A model generated the notes under the pieces. That model was not told the origin of the DNA, made no database searches, and saw nothing but the letters and a program-made list of their open reading frames with translations. DNA of 64,000 nucleotides. Source: DATFVA01 sp963743325. Lineage in GTDB: Bacteria; Bacteroidota; Ignavibacteria; Ignavibacteriales; Ignavibacteriaceae. The DNA is taken from the NCBI GenBank assembly GCA_963743325.1, contig CAVUOZ010000010.1, positions 682,001-746,000 on the forward strand, given 5' to 3'. This document shows positions 25,621-35,189 of this stretch, piece by piece; positions within the stretch are counted from its first letter, which is position 1, and every line of letters begins with the position of its first letter. The position numbers were made by a program, and so were the translations under genes.

Positions 25621-26802
25621 ATGATACCTGAACTGCGTAAAGAATTCAACCGGGCTTTTTCACCAAAGAAGTATGATGAGTTTATCAGGGACATAAATAC
25701 CGGATTAAAGTATCCTGCCGATTTCAGAATTTCCGAGACACCTGTGTTTCTCACAAGAGAATTTACTAATGAGCTGATAAAAGCCTCTGATGGAATAATT
25801 CAGCAAATAAAGACCGATGATTTCAAAATCAAAGCTGCAGGTGCCGTTCCGGAAGGTTTAGCTGTCCCCGCAGAAGATAATCACCCTGTTTTTCTATCTA
25901 TTGATTTTGCTGTATGTAAAAATGAAGCGGGTAAACCTATCCCCCGGCTTATTGAGCTCCAGGGTTTCCCTACTGTTTATGCTTACCAGGCTTACTATGA
26001 GAGATTATTAAGAAAGCATTTTGATCTTCCTGAAGATTACACAACTTATTTTGATGGATTATCTGAAGAGACATATCTAAAGGCATTAAAAGACACTATA
26101 GTAGGTGAAGCAGATCCCGAAAATGTAATTTTGATGGAGATTGAGCCGCATACTCAAAAAACAAGAATCGACTTTGCTGCAACGGAAAAATTCCTCGGAA
26201 TCAAAACCATAGGAATCTCCGAAATCCTTAAAAATGGCAAACAACTTTACTATAAAGAGGACAACAGGCTTGTTCCAATTACTAAAATTTACAACCGTGT
26301 CATTTTCGATGAGTTAATCCGGAAAAAAGTAAAGTACAATTTTGATCTTACCGAAGATTTGCAAATTGACTGGGTAGGGCATCCAAACTGGTTCTTCAAA
26401 GTCAGCAAGTTTTCTCTTCCATTGCTTAAAAGCAGATATGTTCCGGAATGTTATTATTTACACGAACTGGAAGAATATCCGGAGGATCTTCAGAATTATG
26501 TTCTAAAACCTTTGTATTCTTTCGCCGGACTCGGGGTCAGGATTGCTGTGACAAGGGAATTACTTGACGGCATCAGGGATAAAAATAATTATGTACTCCA
26601 AAAAAAGATTGAATACGCGACAATAATAGAAACTCCTGATAACGAATTTTCCAAAGTTGAAATCCGGATGATGTTCATCTGGCAAGATAAACCCGTTCTT
26701 GTTAACAATCTCGTAAGAATGAGCAAAGGAAATATGATGGGTGTTGATTTCAATAAAAATAAAACCTGGGTCGGCTCAAGCTGTGCTTATCACCCCTTTT
26801 AG
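25621..26802 (+). CDS. Divergent ATP-grasp-like ligase, cluster member
   Basis: A 393-residue protein that I place tentatively in the ATP-grasp superfamily. The strongest signals are in the C-terminal third: 'NYVLKPLYSFAGLGVRIA' looks like an ATP-binding lysine plus Gly loop, 'NYVLQKKIEY' like an adenine-contact strand, and 'KVEIRMMFIWQDKPVLVNN' like the metal-binding strands ending in Asn. The N-terminal part contains 'RLIELQGFPTVYAYQAYYE' and 'KIYNRVIF', which recall glutathionylspermidine-synthase-like or permuted ATP-grasp enzymes. The substrate is unknown. It ends 122 bp before the GH13 gene and starts 10 bp after the amidotransferase gene. Confidence 0.65.
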   Translation: MIPELRKEFNRAFSPKKYDEFIRDINTGLKYPADFRISETPVFLTREFTNELIKASDGIIQQIKTDDFKIKAAGAVPEGLAVPAEDNHPVFLSIDFAVCKNEAGKPIPRLIELQGFPTVYAYQAYYERLLRKHFDLPEDYTTYFDGLSEETYLKALKDTIVGEADPENVILMEIEPHTQKTRIDFAATEKFLGIKTIGISEILKNGKQLYYKEDNRLVPITKIYNRVIFDELIRKKVKYNFDLTEDLQIDWVGHPNWFFKVSKFSLPLLKSRYVPECYYLHELEEYPEDLQNYVLKPLYSFAGLGVRIAVTRELLDGIRDKNNYVLQKKIEYATIIETPDNEFSKVEIRMMFIWQDKPVLVNNLVRMSKGNMMGVDFNKNKTWVGSSCAYHPF

Positions 26803-26924
26803 CCATCACTTTTTAGTTCTTAAAATGTGAAGCAGATCAGTCTTATTTTTATTCGTAAGGGATATTTTATATCTTAATACAATATAAACGTAACAAATTC
26901 CCACTTATCAGACTGGACTATACC

Positions 26925-29900
26925 TTGAGCGGTATCAGAAATAATATAACGTTTGAGTTTCATACTTCTGCTGAAGCAAGAAAAAAATATAAGCTTGATG
27001 ATCATTTATTTACTATAACCGGTGATCTTATTGTAGCTGATTTTACTCAGGCAAGAAAACTGGCTTATGAAATTAACCAGATAAGAAAAACTGAAAATGG
27101 ACAGCAGAATCTTACAACTCCCGGCCAGATAAATGCATTAGGCCTTATTCACGAAATATTTCATTTCCTCATCGGCTTTTATGAAGAAAAAATAAATGCC
27201 GGGGTTTTCACACGTAACCTCAAACACCTGAATGAGAACTTAACTGCTGAAGAGACCGATAAAGTTCTCCTTAATTTCATAAAAGAATTCCCGCCGCTGA
27301 ATGTATACAGGGGAAGTATAAAATCTGAAGATTATTTAACTGCCAGTATAGGAAATAAATCAAACAGGGAATTACTGGTTGAAGAACTAATTTTACTTCA
27401 TTTGCAGAATACTAATCCTGCAGCTTCAAATCTGTCAGATCTTTATGAGGATAAAACTCTCGCTATAAAAACAAAATACTTAAATTTTATTGATGAAACG
27501 GAAAAATTCTTTATTACGGAAAAGACTTTTGGATCCGAAAAACTCCCTCTTCTTCAATTCCTGAGAAAACCAATTGTAAATAACCCATACAACCTCGAAG
27601 GACAGCTTGATTTTATCCTGAAGGAATGGGGTGTGCTAATTTTTGATAAATTCGGAAAAAGACTTTTAGGTGGTAAAGACCTGATTCATGAAGATTATAA
27701 GCTTTTTATAAAACACGGCGGAGGCGAAAAAGGAACTCCCCCTGTTCCCTCCTATGAGTTTGATGAAGAGTATTTCAGAAAACTAAAAGAAAAACTCGAA
27801 GCCGGAGAACGTCTAACTACCGATGAACTGAAATATTATCAATCCGAATATGAAAAGTTTACTACCGATATCGAATGGATGCCCCGGGTTGTAATGCTCG
27901 CGAAGAATACACACGTCTGGATGGATCAACTTTCAAAAAAATACCAGCGTTTAATTTCCCGGCTCGATCAGATTCCCGATGAGGAACTTGACCGGATTTC
28001 ACAATGGAATTTTACTGCACTCTGGCTTATAGGGATATGGGAGAGAAGCACAGCATCCAGAAAAATTAAACACCTCACCGGAAATCCTGAAGCCGTATCT
28101 TCGGCTTATTCACTTTACGATTATATTATCGCAAAGGATATTGGCGGTGAAGAGGCTTATTATAATCTGAAAGAACGGGCGGCAAGGAGAGGAATCAGAA
28201 TGGCAAGCGATATGGTCCCCAACCATACCGGCATTTTTTCAAAATGGGTAATTGAAAAACCCTATTACTTCATACAAAGAAATGAGCCTCCCTACCCTTC
28301 CTATTCTTTCTACGGGCCTGATCTTTCTGAAGATGACAGAGTTGCTGTAAGAATCGAGGATAAATATTATTTACGATCTGATGCTGCCGTGGTTTTCCAG
28401 AGGATTGATAAATATACAGGCGATACAAAATATATTTATCACGGCAACGATGGAACAAATATGCCGTGGAACGACACTGCTCAGTTGAACCTTCTTATCC
28501 CTGAGGTAAGAGAGTCAATTTATCAGACTATTAAACATGTCGCAAAGATGTTTCCTATTATCAGGTTTGATGCTGCCATGACCTTATCTAAAAAACACTA
28601 TCAGAGATTATGGTTCCCCGTTCCGGGTACTGCCGGGGCTGTTCCGTCCCGTGCAGATTATGCAATGACGCGTGAACAATTTGATAATAAAATGCCTGAT
28701 GAATTCTGGCGTGAAGTGGTTGACAGGATGAATAATGAGATGCCTGATACTCTTTTACTCGCAGAGGCTTTCTGGCTTATGGAAGGATATTTTGTCCGGA
28801 CTCTTGGCATGCACCGCGTGTATAATAGCGCATTTATGCATATGATGATGAAAGAGGAAAATGAAAAGTATCGTCTGTTGGTTAAAAACACACTTGAATT
28901 CAACCCTGAAATATTAAAGCGTTATGTGAACTTTATGAGTAATCCGGATGAGGAAACTGCCGTTAACCAGTTCGGTAAAGGTGATAAATATATTGGTGTC
29001 TGTGTAACTATGATAACAATGCCGGGACTCCCCATGTTCGGCCACGGTCAGATTGAAGGTTTCGCGGAAAAATACGGCATGGAATACCAGCGTGCGTATT
29101 ATAATGAGTTTGTAGATGAGAATCTTGTTCGTACACATGAGGATCAGATTTTTCCATTAATGAAGAAAAGGAATCTTTTCAGCCAGGTTGAGAATTTTGA
29201 GTTTTTTGATTTTATCGATAATTCCGGTAGTGTAAATGAATCCGTTTTTGCATATACAAACAGGAATAATTATGAAAGAGCTTTAGTCCTGTATAATAAT
29301 TCCTACCAGGAATGCCAGGGATCAATAAAATATTCTGTTAATAAAGCTGCTGATTCAAGTAACAGGAGTAAATCACTTGCCGAAGCACTTAATTTAAAAT
29401 CAGATCATAATGTTTATTATATATTTAAAGATTACCATACTAAGTTTGAATATTTAGCTCCCGGAAGCGATTTATTCAATTTCGGAAGATATTTTTATCT
29501 TAAAGGATATGAGTATGTTGTTCTGCTTGATTTCCGTGAAGTTTATGACACCGACGGGACTTACGCAAGTCTGAATGATTATCTCCATGGTGCAGGAGTT
29601 TACTCAATAGAAGATGCCAAACGTAAATTGACTCTTGCCCCCCTGCACCAGGCTTTTTCCTCTCTCTTTGAACCAAATATTTTTAATAAAGCAAAATCTG
29701 TTGCCTTCGGTGAAAAAGATAATACCCTGCCCGAGCAGTTCCATACAAGAGTTTATGCAGCTGTTGATGAAATCAATAAATTTAATGATATACCTCTTTC
29801 CAAAAGCGATGTGCAAAAACAACTGGAATCAGAGTTTACATCTGCCCGGATTTTCAACAGCCTGCTAAATAAAAAGAGTGAATCAAAAAGAAAATCACCC

Positions 29901-30665
29901 TGGCTCGAAGAAGCAAAGAATAATCTTGTTTATCTGAAAAGAAACGACGGTCATGAAATCAGTAAAAATATTCTTACTGCTTCAATGATACTGAAAGACC
30001 TGCAGGGCATAAGACCAAATTCAGGAAATGGTAATAACATCTGGGATAAATTTCTGCTGGATAGAATTATTCCTTCTAAATTAAATCAGCTTTCGCAGGA
30101 TCGGTACAACGGTAACAATAATTATGAACTGATCAAAGTTTTATCAGATGCACAAATTTCAGGGAAATGGATACATGAATGTAAATTCTTCGATATGGAA
30201 AGTAAGAACAGTAAAGAGCATCTTTCAAAAGAAGCCGGTGATTTTATAACCGGTCTCTTCGATAACCAAGAGTTCCGGCAATTCATCGAAATTCACGAAC
30301 ATGAAACCATTACGTATTTTAATAAAGAAAAATTCGAGGAAACGATCGATTATATTTTCACGCTCTATAATCTTAATTCGTCATTAAAGTTTAATAGTAA
30401 AAAAAGAATTGATGCAGCAAAGCATGTTAAATCAAAACCAGCCCGCACTGCATTAGAAAAATATATTCTGGATGAATTAAAGAATTCAGATAAGTTTTTC
30501 GGATATACAAAAGAACTTGCAGCAAAAAATGGATTTATGTTAGAAGAATTCAAAAAGGAATTTATATTCTTTCGGGAGAAGAAAACAGCAGATATAGATA
30601 AGAAAAAACCAACAAAAAATTCAAAGAAGAAGATAACAACAAACAAACGAGGAAAAGGTGAATAG
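26925..30665 (+). CDS. Very large GH13 (alpha-amylase family) protein
   Basis: A 1246-residue protein with an alpha-amylase-type catalytic barrel in the middle. The conserved regions are visible: region I 'ASDMVPNHTG' (Asp429-His434), region II 'IIRFDAAMT' with nucleophile Asp549, region III 'LLLAEAFW' with acid/base Glu614, and region IV 'FMSNPDEET' with Asp675. Region IV has Pro where His is normal. 'GLPMFGHGQIEGF' follows. The first 320 residues and last 400 residues match nothing I recognise. There is no signal peptide, so a cytoplasmic role in glucan or glucoside metabolism is likely. The TTG start at 26925 has a weak ribosome-binding site. The gene overlaps the sugar dehydrogenase gene by 8 bp. 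Confidence 0.85.
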   Translation: MSGIRNNITFEFHTSAEARKKYKLDDHLFTITGDLIVADFTQARKLAYEINQIRKTENGQQNLTTPGQINALGLIHEIFHFLIGFYEEKINAGVFTRNLKHLNENLTAEETDKVLLNFIKEFPPLNVYRGSIKSEDYLTASIGNKSNRELLVEELILLHLQNTNPAASNLSDLYEDKTLAIKTKYLNFIDETEKFFITEKTFGSEKLPLLQFLRKPIVNNPYNLEGQLDFILKEWGVLIFDKFGKRLLGGKDLIHEDYKLFIKHGGGEKGTPPVPSYEFDEEYFRKLKEKLEAGERLTTDELKYYQSEYEKFTTDIEWMPRVVMLAKNTHVWMDQLSKKYQRLISRLDQIPDEELDRISQWNFTALWLIGIWERSTASRKIKHLTGNPEAVSSAYSLYDYIIAKDIGGEEAYYNLKERAARRGIRMASDMVPNHTGIFSKWVIEKPYYFIQRNEPPYPSYSFYGPDLSEDDRVAVRIEDKYYLRSDAAVVFQRIDKYTGDTKYIYHGNDGTNMPWNDTAQLNLLIPEVRESIYQTIKHVAKMFPIIRFDAAMTLSKKHYQRLWFPVPGTAGAVPSRADYAMTREQFDNKMPDEFWREVVDRMNNEMPDTLLLAEAFWLMEGYFVRTLGMHRVYNSAFMHMMMKEENEKYRLLVKNTLEFNPEILKRYVNFMSNPDEETAVNQFGKGDKYIGVCVTMITMPGLPMFGHGQIEGFAEKYGMEYQRAYYNEFVDENLVRTHEDQIFPLMKKRNLFSQVENFEFFDFIDNSGSVNESVFAYTNRNNYERALVLYNNSYQECQGSIKYSVNKAADSSNRSKSLAEALNLKSDHNVYYIFKDYHTKFEYLAPGSDLFNFGRYFYLKGYEYVVLLDFREVYDTDGTYASLNDYLHGAGVYSIEDAKRKLTLAPLHQAFSSLFEPNIFNKAKSVAFGEKDNTLPEQFHTRVYAAVDEINKFNDIPLSKSDVQKQLESEFTSARIFNSLLNKKSESKRKSPWLEEAKNNLVYLKRNDGHEISKNILTASMILKDLQGIRPNSGNGNNIWDKFLLDRIIPSKLNQLSQDRYNGNNNYELIKVLSDAQISGKWIHECKFFDMESKNSKEHLSKEAGDFITGLFDNQEFRQFIEIHEHETITYFNKEKFEETIDYIFTLYNLNSSLKFNSKKRIDAAKHVKSKPARTALEKYILDELKNSDKFFGYTKELAAKNGFMLEEFKKEFIFFREKKTADIDKKKPTKNSKKKITTNKRGKGE

Positions 30666-32646
30666 AAAAATTGTTTTACTTTTCGCAGTGATACTTATTT
30701 TTACGGGGAAGAACACTATAGCTCAGTTTACTTTGCAGCAGGCTTTTCCTAACCTGACGTTTTCCAGCCCTGTCGATCTGCAGTATGCTCCAGACGGAAC
30801 CGACAGAATTTTTGTAGTCGAACAATCGGGAATTATAAAAGTCTTTGAGAACAACGGTGGTACAACTACATACAAAACATTTCTCAATATAACCGACAGG
30901 GTTATCAGCGGCGGTGAAACCGGACTATTGGGACTCGCTTTTCACCCTGATTATGCCAGCAACGGATATTTTTATGTTGATTATACTACCCCAAATCCTT
31001 TGAGAACACATGTATCAAGGTTCCAGGTCACATCCAATCCTGATTCTGCCGATAAGAACAGTGAACTCGTACTGCTTGAAGTCACACAGCCTTTTTCAAA
31101 TCATAATGGCGGAAGAGTTATATTCGGGTCTGACGGATACTTATACATTGGATTCGGCGATGGCGGGTCAGGCGGCGATCCTAACGATAATGCTCAGAAC
31201 AGATCTGTTTTACTGGGAAAGATTTTAAGAATTGATGTCGATAATCCTTCCGGGGGATTTAATTATGGTATCCCTCCGGATAATCCTTTTGTGGGCAACA
31301 CACAGGGATGGAGAGAGGAAATTTATTCTTTTGGAATGAGGAATCCCTGGCGGTTCAGTTTTGATCCTGCTACCAATTGGCTGTGGTGCGGGGATGTAGG
31401 ACAGAATGCATGGGAAGAAATTGATACCATTACAAGCGGCGGTAATTACGGCTGGAGATGTTATGAGGGAAATCATCCTTATAATCTTACAGGATGTAAT
31501 GGTACAGATTACCTGTTCCCCATCTGGGAATATGATCACTCTGCAGGGAATTGTTCCATTACAGGCGGATATATCTACAGAGGTAAAAGAAAGCCGGAAT
31601 TAACAGGGACTTATGTTTATGGTGATTATTGCTCCAGCAAAATCTGGAGCCTGGATTATAGCGGAGTTAATCTTTCCAATACTCTGCTCAGTACTGCAGC
31701 CGCTTCAATTCTTTCCTTCGGCGTAGATATGAATAATGAATTTTATGTTCTGTGTTCTAATGGAAAAATATATGAATACCAGCCCGTTATTTCAGCACCT
31801 ACCAACCTCCAGGTGAGTTCGGATAATCCCGGAACCGTAGATCTTAGCTGGGTTGATAACTCAAATAATGAAACCGGTTTCAAAATACAGAGGAAGGACA
31901 GCGTAAATATTTTTAGCGATGTTGGAACTGTTAATGCCGGTATTACTTCTTTTACTGATAATGTAACGGACATAACTACGTATACCTACAGAGTTATTGC
32001 ATATAATGATTCTGCTGTTTCTAATTACAGCAATGAAGCGGAAATCATAATAACCGAGATTCCTGTGGAATTAATATCTTTCAGTGCGAAGGTTTCAGGG
32101 AATAAAGTTATTCTTGACTGGTCAACTGCAACGGAGCAGAATAATAAGGGTTACAACATCGAAAGAAGCTTCGGAGATAACTGGGCATCGATTACTTTTG
32201 TTCATGGGCACGGTACAACTACAGAAAAGAATTTTTACTCTTTTACAGATGATTTTACTAATGATAGTTACAGGAGGACAGTTAGTTACAGATTGAAACA
32301 GATAGACTATGACGGTACGAGTAACTATTCAGGTACTGTTATGGTCGATCTCGATATTAAAACAAGAGGTTATTATCTGGATCAGAATTTCCCGAATCCC
32401 TTTAACCCATCGACAAAAATCAGGTTTAATATACCAGAACAGAGTCGGGTTAAAGTACAGATTATCAATATCTTAGGTAAAGTAGTTGAAGAACTCTCGG
32501 AAGGTGAAATCGCACAGGGAACATATGAAAAAGTATGGAATGCTTCCAGATTTGCATCCGGTGTCTATTATGTACAAATGAAGGCAGAGTCAGAGGTTTC
32601 AGATAAGTCTTATTTCAAAGTGCTCAAAATGATCTATCTCAAATGA
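30658..32646 (+). CDS. Secreted PQQ-type glucose/sorbosone dehydrogenase with T9SS sorting domain
   Basis: A 662-residue exported protein. After a signal peptide ('LLFAVILIFTGKNTIAQ'), residues about 30-370 form a six-bladed propeller of the soluble glucose dehydrogenase/HHIP family. Its motifs are 'PDGTDRIFVVEQSGIIKVF', 'GLLGLAFHPDY', 'HNGGRVIFGSDGYLYIGFG', 'RNPWRFSFDP' and 'GDVGQNAWEEI'. A fibronectin type III-like domain follows (about 375-470), then a second beta domain and a type A sorting domain ('QNFPNPFNPSTKIRFNIP'). Family members oxidise sugars with PQQ. The start is a GTG at 30658 overlapping the GH13 stop, behind a GAGGAAA sequence, so the two are translationally coupled. Confidence 0.9.
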   Translation: MNRKIVLLFAVILIFTGKNTIAQFTLQQAFPNLTFSSPVDLQYAPDGTDRIFVVEQSGIIKVFENNGGTTTYKTFLNITDRVISGGETGLLGLAFHPDYASNGYFYVDYTTPNPLRTHVSRFQVTSNPDSADKNSELVLLEVTQPFSNHNGGRVIFGSDGYLYIGFGDGGSGGDPNDNAQNRSVLLGKILRIDVDNPSGGFNYGIPPDNPFVGNTQGWREEIYSFGMRNPWRFSFDPATNWLWCGDVGQNAWEEIDTITSGGNYGWRCYEGNHPYNLTGCNGTDYLFPIWEYDHSAGNCSITGGYIYRGKRKPELTGTYVYGDYCSSKIWSLDYSGVNLSNTLLSTAAASILSFGVDMNNEFYVLCSNGKIYEYQPVISAPTNLQVSSDNPGTVDLSWVDNSNNETGFKIQRKDSVNIFSDVGTVNAGITSFTDNVTDITTYTYRVIAYNDSAVSNYSNEAEIIITEIPVELISFSAKVSGNKVILDWSTATEQNNKGYNIERSFGDNWASITFVHGHGTTTEKNFYSFTDDFTNDSYRRTVSYRLKQIDYDGTSNYSGTVMVDLDIKTRGYYLDQNFPNPFNPSTKIRFNIPEQSRVKVQIINILGKVVEELSEGEIAQGTYEKVWNASRFASGVYYVQMKAESEVSDKSYFKVLKMIYLK

Positions 32647-32662
32647 TAACTTAGTCTTATAC

Positions 32663-32696
32663 AGGCTGTTGAAATTTGTTATATTTTCGACAGCCT
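32663..32696. terminator. Bidirectional intrinsic terminator
   Basis: A 12-bp stem with one G-T pair (AGGCTGTTGAAA with TTTCGACAGCCT) and a 10-base loop sits between the convergent sugar dehydrogenase and COG2509 genes. T-rich sequence follows on the plus strand, so it should end the ligase-cluster transcript and perhaps the opposing one. Confidence 0.75.
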
Positions 32697-32705
32697 TCTT
32701 ATCTC

Positions 32706-34262
32706 TTATCTTTTTAGATAAACAGCGACAGCCTTAGCACAATTTTCTCCATCCAGCGCGGCAGAAACTATTCCGCCAGCATAGCCTGCTCCCTCACCCG
32801 CAGGAAATAATCCCTTTGTCCCGATATGCATTAGTGTTTCACTGTCCCTTGGAATGCGTACAGGTGAACTCGTCCGACTCTCGACTGCAACTATAATCGC
32901 ATCCTCTGTGAGATATCCTCTCATTTTTTTATTGAACACATAAAGAGCTTCTCTCAGATATTTTGAGATGAACCCGGGTAATTCATTATGCAATGAAGAG
33001 GATGTCAAACCGGGAATATATGATGTAGACGGAAGCTGCTGCGTGTGTATTCCTTTAACAAAATCAGTAACCCGCTGTGCGGGAGCACTCTGGGTTTTAC
33101 CAGCCAGCTCAAAACATTTTTTCTCTAACTGCTCCTGGAGCACGAGTCCTTTAAAAGGGGTCTCCGCATCAACATTGTTCCAGTCTTTTTCATTTACAGT
33201 AACGACAAATCCTGAATTCGCAAAAGGTGAATCCCGGCGGGATAATGACATACCGTTTACTACTATTTCTCCCGGAGCAGTAGCAGCAGGAACAATAATT
33301 CCCCCCGGACACATGCAGAATGAGTATATTCCTTTGTCATCTATCTGGCAGGAAAGTGTATAGGGAGCCGCCGGCAGGTTTTCATTTTTAATTTTCATGT
33401 GGTACTGAATTTCATTTATCAGGCTTTGGGGATGTTCAATTCTTACTCCCATCGAAAACGGTTTTGCTTCAAGTTTCCTGTTCTGCTTATGAAGCAGGTA
33501 ATAAATATCACGGGCCGAATGACCCGTAGCCAGGATGACACCATCGGCGGTAAATTCTTTTTCATTATTGACTATTATTCCACTTATAACATCATCCTGA
33601 ATTATAAAATCAGTCAGCCTCGATTCAAAGTGAATCTCTCCGCCATTAGTAAGAATTGTGTCTCTTATCGATTTAACAACATCGGGCAGTTTGTTTGAAC
33701 CGATGTGCGGGTGGGAGTCTACAAGTATATCTTCATCTGCACCATGCTGGACGAGGATATTCAGAATCCTTCCAACATCACCGCGCTTGGTTGCTCTTGT
33801 ATAAAGTTTACCGTCACTGTATGTTCCCGCTCCCCCTTCACCAAAACAATAATTCGAATCAGGATTCACCTGATGAAATTGTTGTATGTCCCGTAAGTCC
33901 TTCCTCCTGCTCTGAACATCTTTCCCTCTCTCTATGATTACCGGTTTGATGCCAAGTTCGATTAATTGTAATGCTCCGAATAATCCGGCAGGACCTGAAC
34001 CGACAATAATAATCTTCTGACCGCCTGTAACAGGCTCATATTTTATTTTAGGGTGTATATCGCCCGGAGATTCATTTATATATGCATCAACCAGTAATTT
34101 GTAAACGGGTTCTTTGCTTCTTGCATCAATTGATCTCCTGAGTGGAATGACAGCTTTAAGCACCTCAGCCGGGAGTTTTAATTTTTCTGCGGTAATTTGA
34201 TACAGCTTCTCTTTATTAAAAATATCTTCCGGCAGAATAATAAGCTCTAATTCCTTCTTCAT
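32706..34262 (-). CDS. FAD-dependent dehydrogenase, COG2509 family
   Basis: A 518-residue flavoprotein. An N-terminal 90-residue domain precedes the dinucleotide-binding motif 'IIVGSGPAGLFGALQLIELG' near residue 88, then 'IIERGKDVQSRRKD' and 'NYCFGEGGAGTYSDGKLYTR', the signature of the uncharacterised COG2509 group. Later segments are 'GVILATGHSARDIYYLL' and 'CMCPGGIIVPAA', and the C-terminal FAD segment is 'GLFPAGEGAGYAGGIVSAA'. The physiological substrate of the family is unknown. The start is an ATG at 34262. It lies 36 bp downstream of an SDR gene on the same strand. Confidence 0.9.
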   Translation of the reverse strand: MKKELELIILPEDIFNKEKLYQITAEKLKLPAEVLKAVIPLRRSIDARSKEPVYKLLVDAYINESPGDIHPKIKYEPVTGGQKIIIVGSGPAGLFGALQLIELGIKPVIIERGKDVQSRRKDLRDIQQFHQVNPDSNYCFGEGGAGTYSDGKLYTRATKRGDVGRILNILVQHGADEDILVDSHPHIGSNKLPDVVKSIRDTILTNGGEIHFESRLTDFIIQDDVISGIIVNNEKEFTADGVILATGHSARDIYYLLHKQNRKLEAKPFSMGVRIEHPQSLINEIQYHMKIKNENLPAAPYTLSCQIDDKGIYSFCMCPGGIIVPAATAPGEIVVNGMSLSRRDSPFANSGFVVTVNEKDWNNVDAETPFKGLVLQEQLEKKCFELAGKTQSAPAQRVTDFVKGIHTQQLPSTSYIPGLTSSSLHNELPGFISKYLREALYVFNKKMRGYLTEDAIIVAVESRTSSPVRIPRDSETLMHIGTKGLFPAGEGAGYAGGIVSAALDGENCAKAVAVYLKR

Positions 34263-34298
34263 AGTACTGTCCTTTGCACACAGAGAAGTGTTAATAAA

Positions 34299-35087
34299 TC
34301 AGAATAAACCTTTGTTTAAACCGCCGTCAACATTCAGTGTAACACCGGTTATGTAAGATGCTTTCTTTGATGCAAGGAAAAGTACAGCAGAAGCAATTTC
34401 TTCAGGACTACCCAGCCTGTTGGCCGGAGTCTCCTTGGCCATTGCGGTGAGAATTTCCTCGTGCGAAAGATTTTCTTTTTTTGCTCTTATCACGGATAAA
34501 TCGTATAGTCTGTTCGTCAAAGCATAACCCGGAGCCACATTATTAACTGTGATATTATATTTCGCATACTCTGAACTTAATGTTTTGGCCAGTCCCGTAA
34601 CTCCGCTTCTTAATGTATTTGAAAGCAGCAGATTTTCTACCGGCTGTTTTACTGAAATTGAAGTAATATTAATCACCCGTCCCCATTCATTTGAAATCAT
34701 ATCGGGTAGGACAAGCCGAATAAACCTGACCGCACTCATAAGCACCTGGTCAACTGCATTCTGCCACTGTTTATCTGAAAATTCCGTGAAGTATCCCGAT
34801 GGCGGGCCGCCGCAGTTATTGACGAGTATATCGATCGGACCAAGCTGTTTGTGAACAGCTTCTACTGTGCTTTCAATTTCTTTGGGTTTATTCAGATCGC
34901 AGATAGACCAGACTGCATCAATACCGTACCTCATTAAGTCGGTGGAAAGTTCCAGCAGTTCATCTTTACTCCTGGCACAGATTGCGACTTTGCATCCTTC
35001 AGCGGCAAAGCTTTCAGCGACTGCCTTTCCTATACCTTTTGATGAAGCGGTTATAAGTGCAGTTTTACCCTTTATTCCTAAATTCAT
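34299..35087 (-). CDS. Atypical short-chain dehydrogenase/reductase
   Basis: A 262-residue SDR-fold protein similar to FabG-like reductases, with 'ALITASSKGIGKAVAESFA', 'ICDLNK', 'VNNCGGP' and a C-terminal 'YITGVTLNVDGG'. The catalytic Tyr-x-x-x-Lys is replaced: 'LLLSNTLRSGVTGLAKTL' has Ser and Arg at those positions, and the first Gly of the cofactor motif is Ala. Such a subgroup of SDRs is known but poorly characterised. The frame is open to 35153, but I choose the ATG at 35087 because the domain starts there and AGGA precedes it. It lies between the acetate kinase and COG2509 genes. Confidence 0.85.
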   Translation of the reverse strand: MNLGIKGKTALITASSKGIGKAVAESFAAEGCKVAICARSKDELLELSTDLMRYGIDAVWSICDLNKPKEIESTVEAVHKQLGPIDILVNNCGGPPSGYFTEFSDKQWQNAVDQVLMSAVRFIRLVLPDMISNEWGRVINITSISVKQPVENLLLSNTLRSGVTGLAKTLSSEYAKYNITVNNVAPGYALTNRLYDLSVIRAKKENLSHEEILTAMAKETPANRLGSPEEIASAVLFLASKKASYITGVTLNVDGGLNKGLF

Positions 35088-35189
35088 AAAATTTCCTGCA
35101 AAATATTTTTTTAGAAGAGTATAATGAATAAGAAAATATTCACAGGAATTCAAATATTTTCGAGAGGTACCTGCTGCTAAACTAAGGGA

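Noticed and set aside
27150..27170. HEIFH (HExxH) motif in the N-terminal part of the GH13 protein, residues 76-80
   Set aside because: A five-residue zinc-protease motif alone is common by chance, and no third ligand or protease fold is visible around it.
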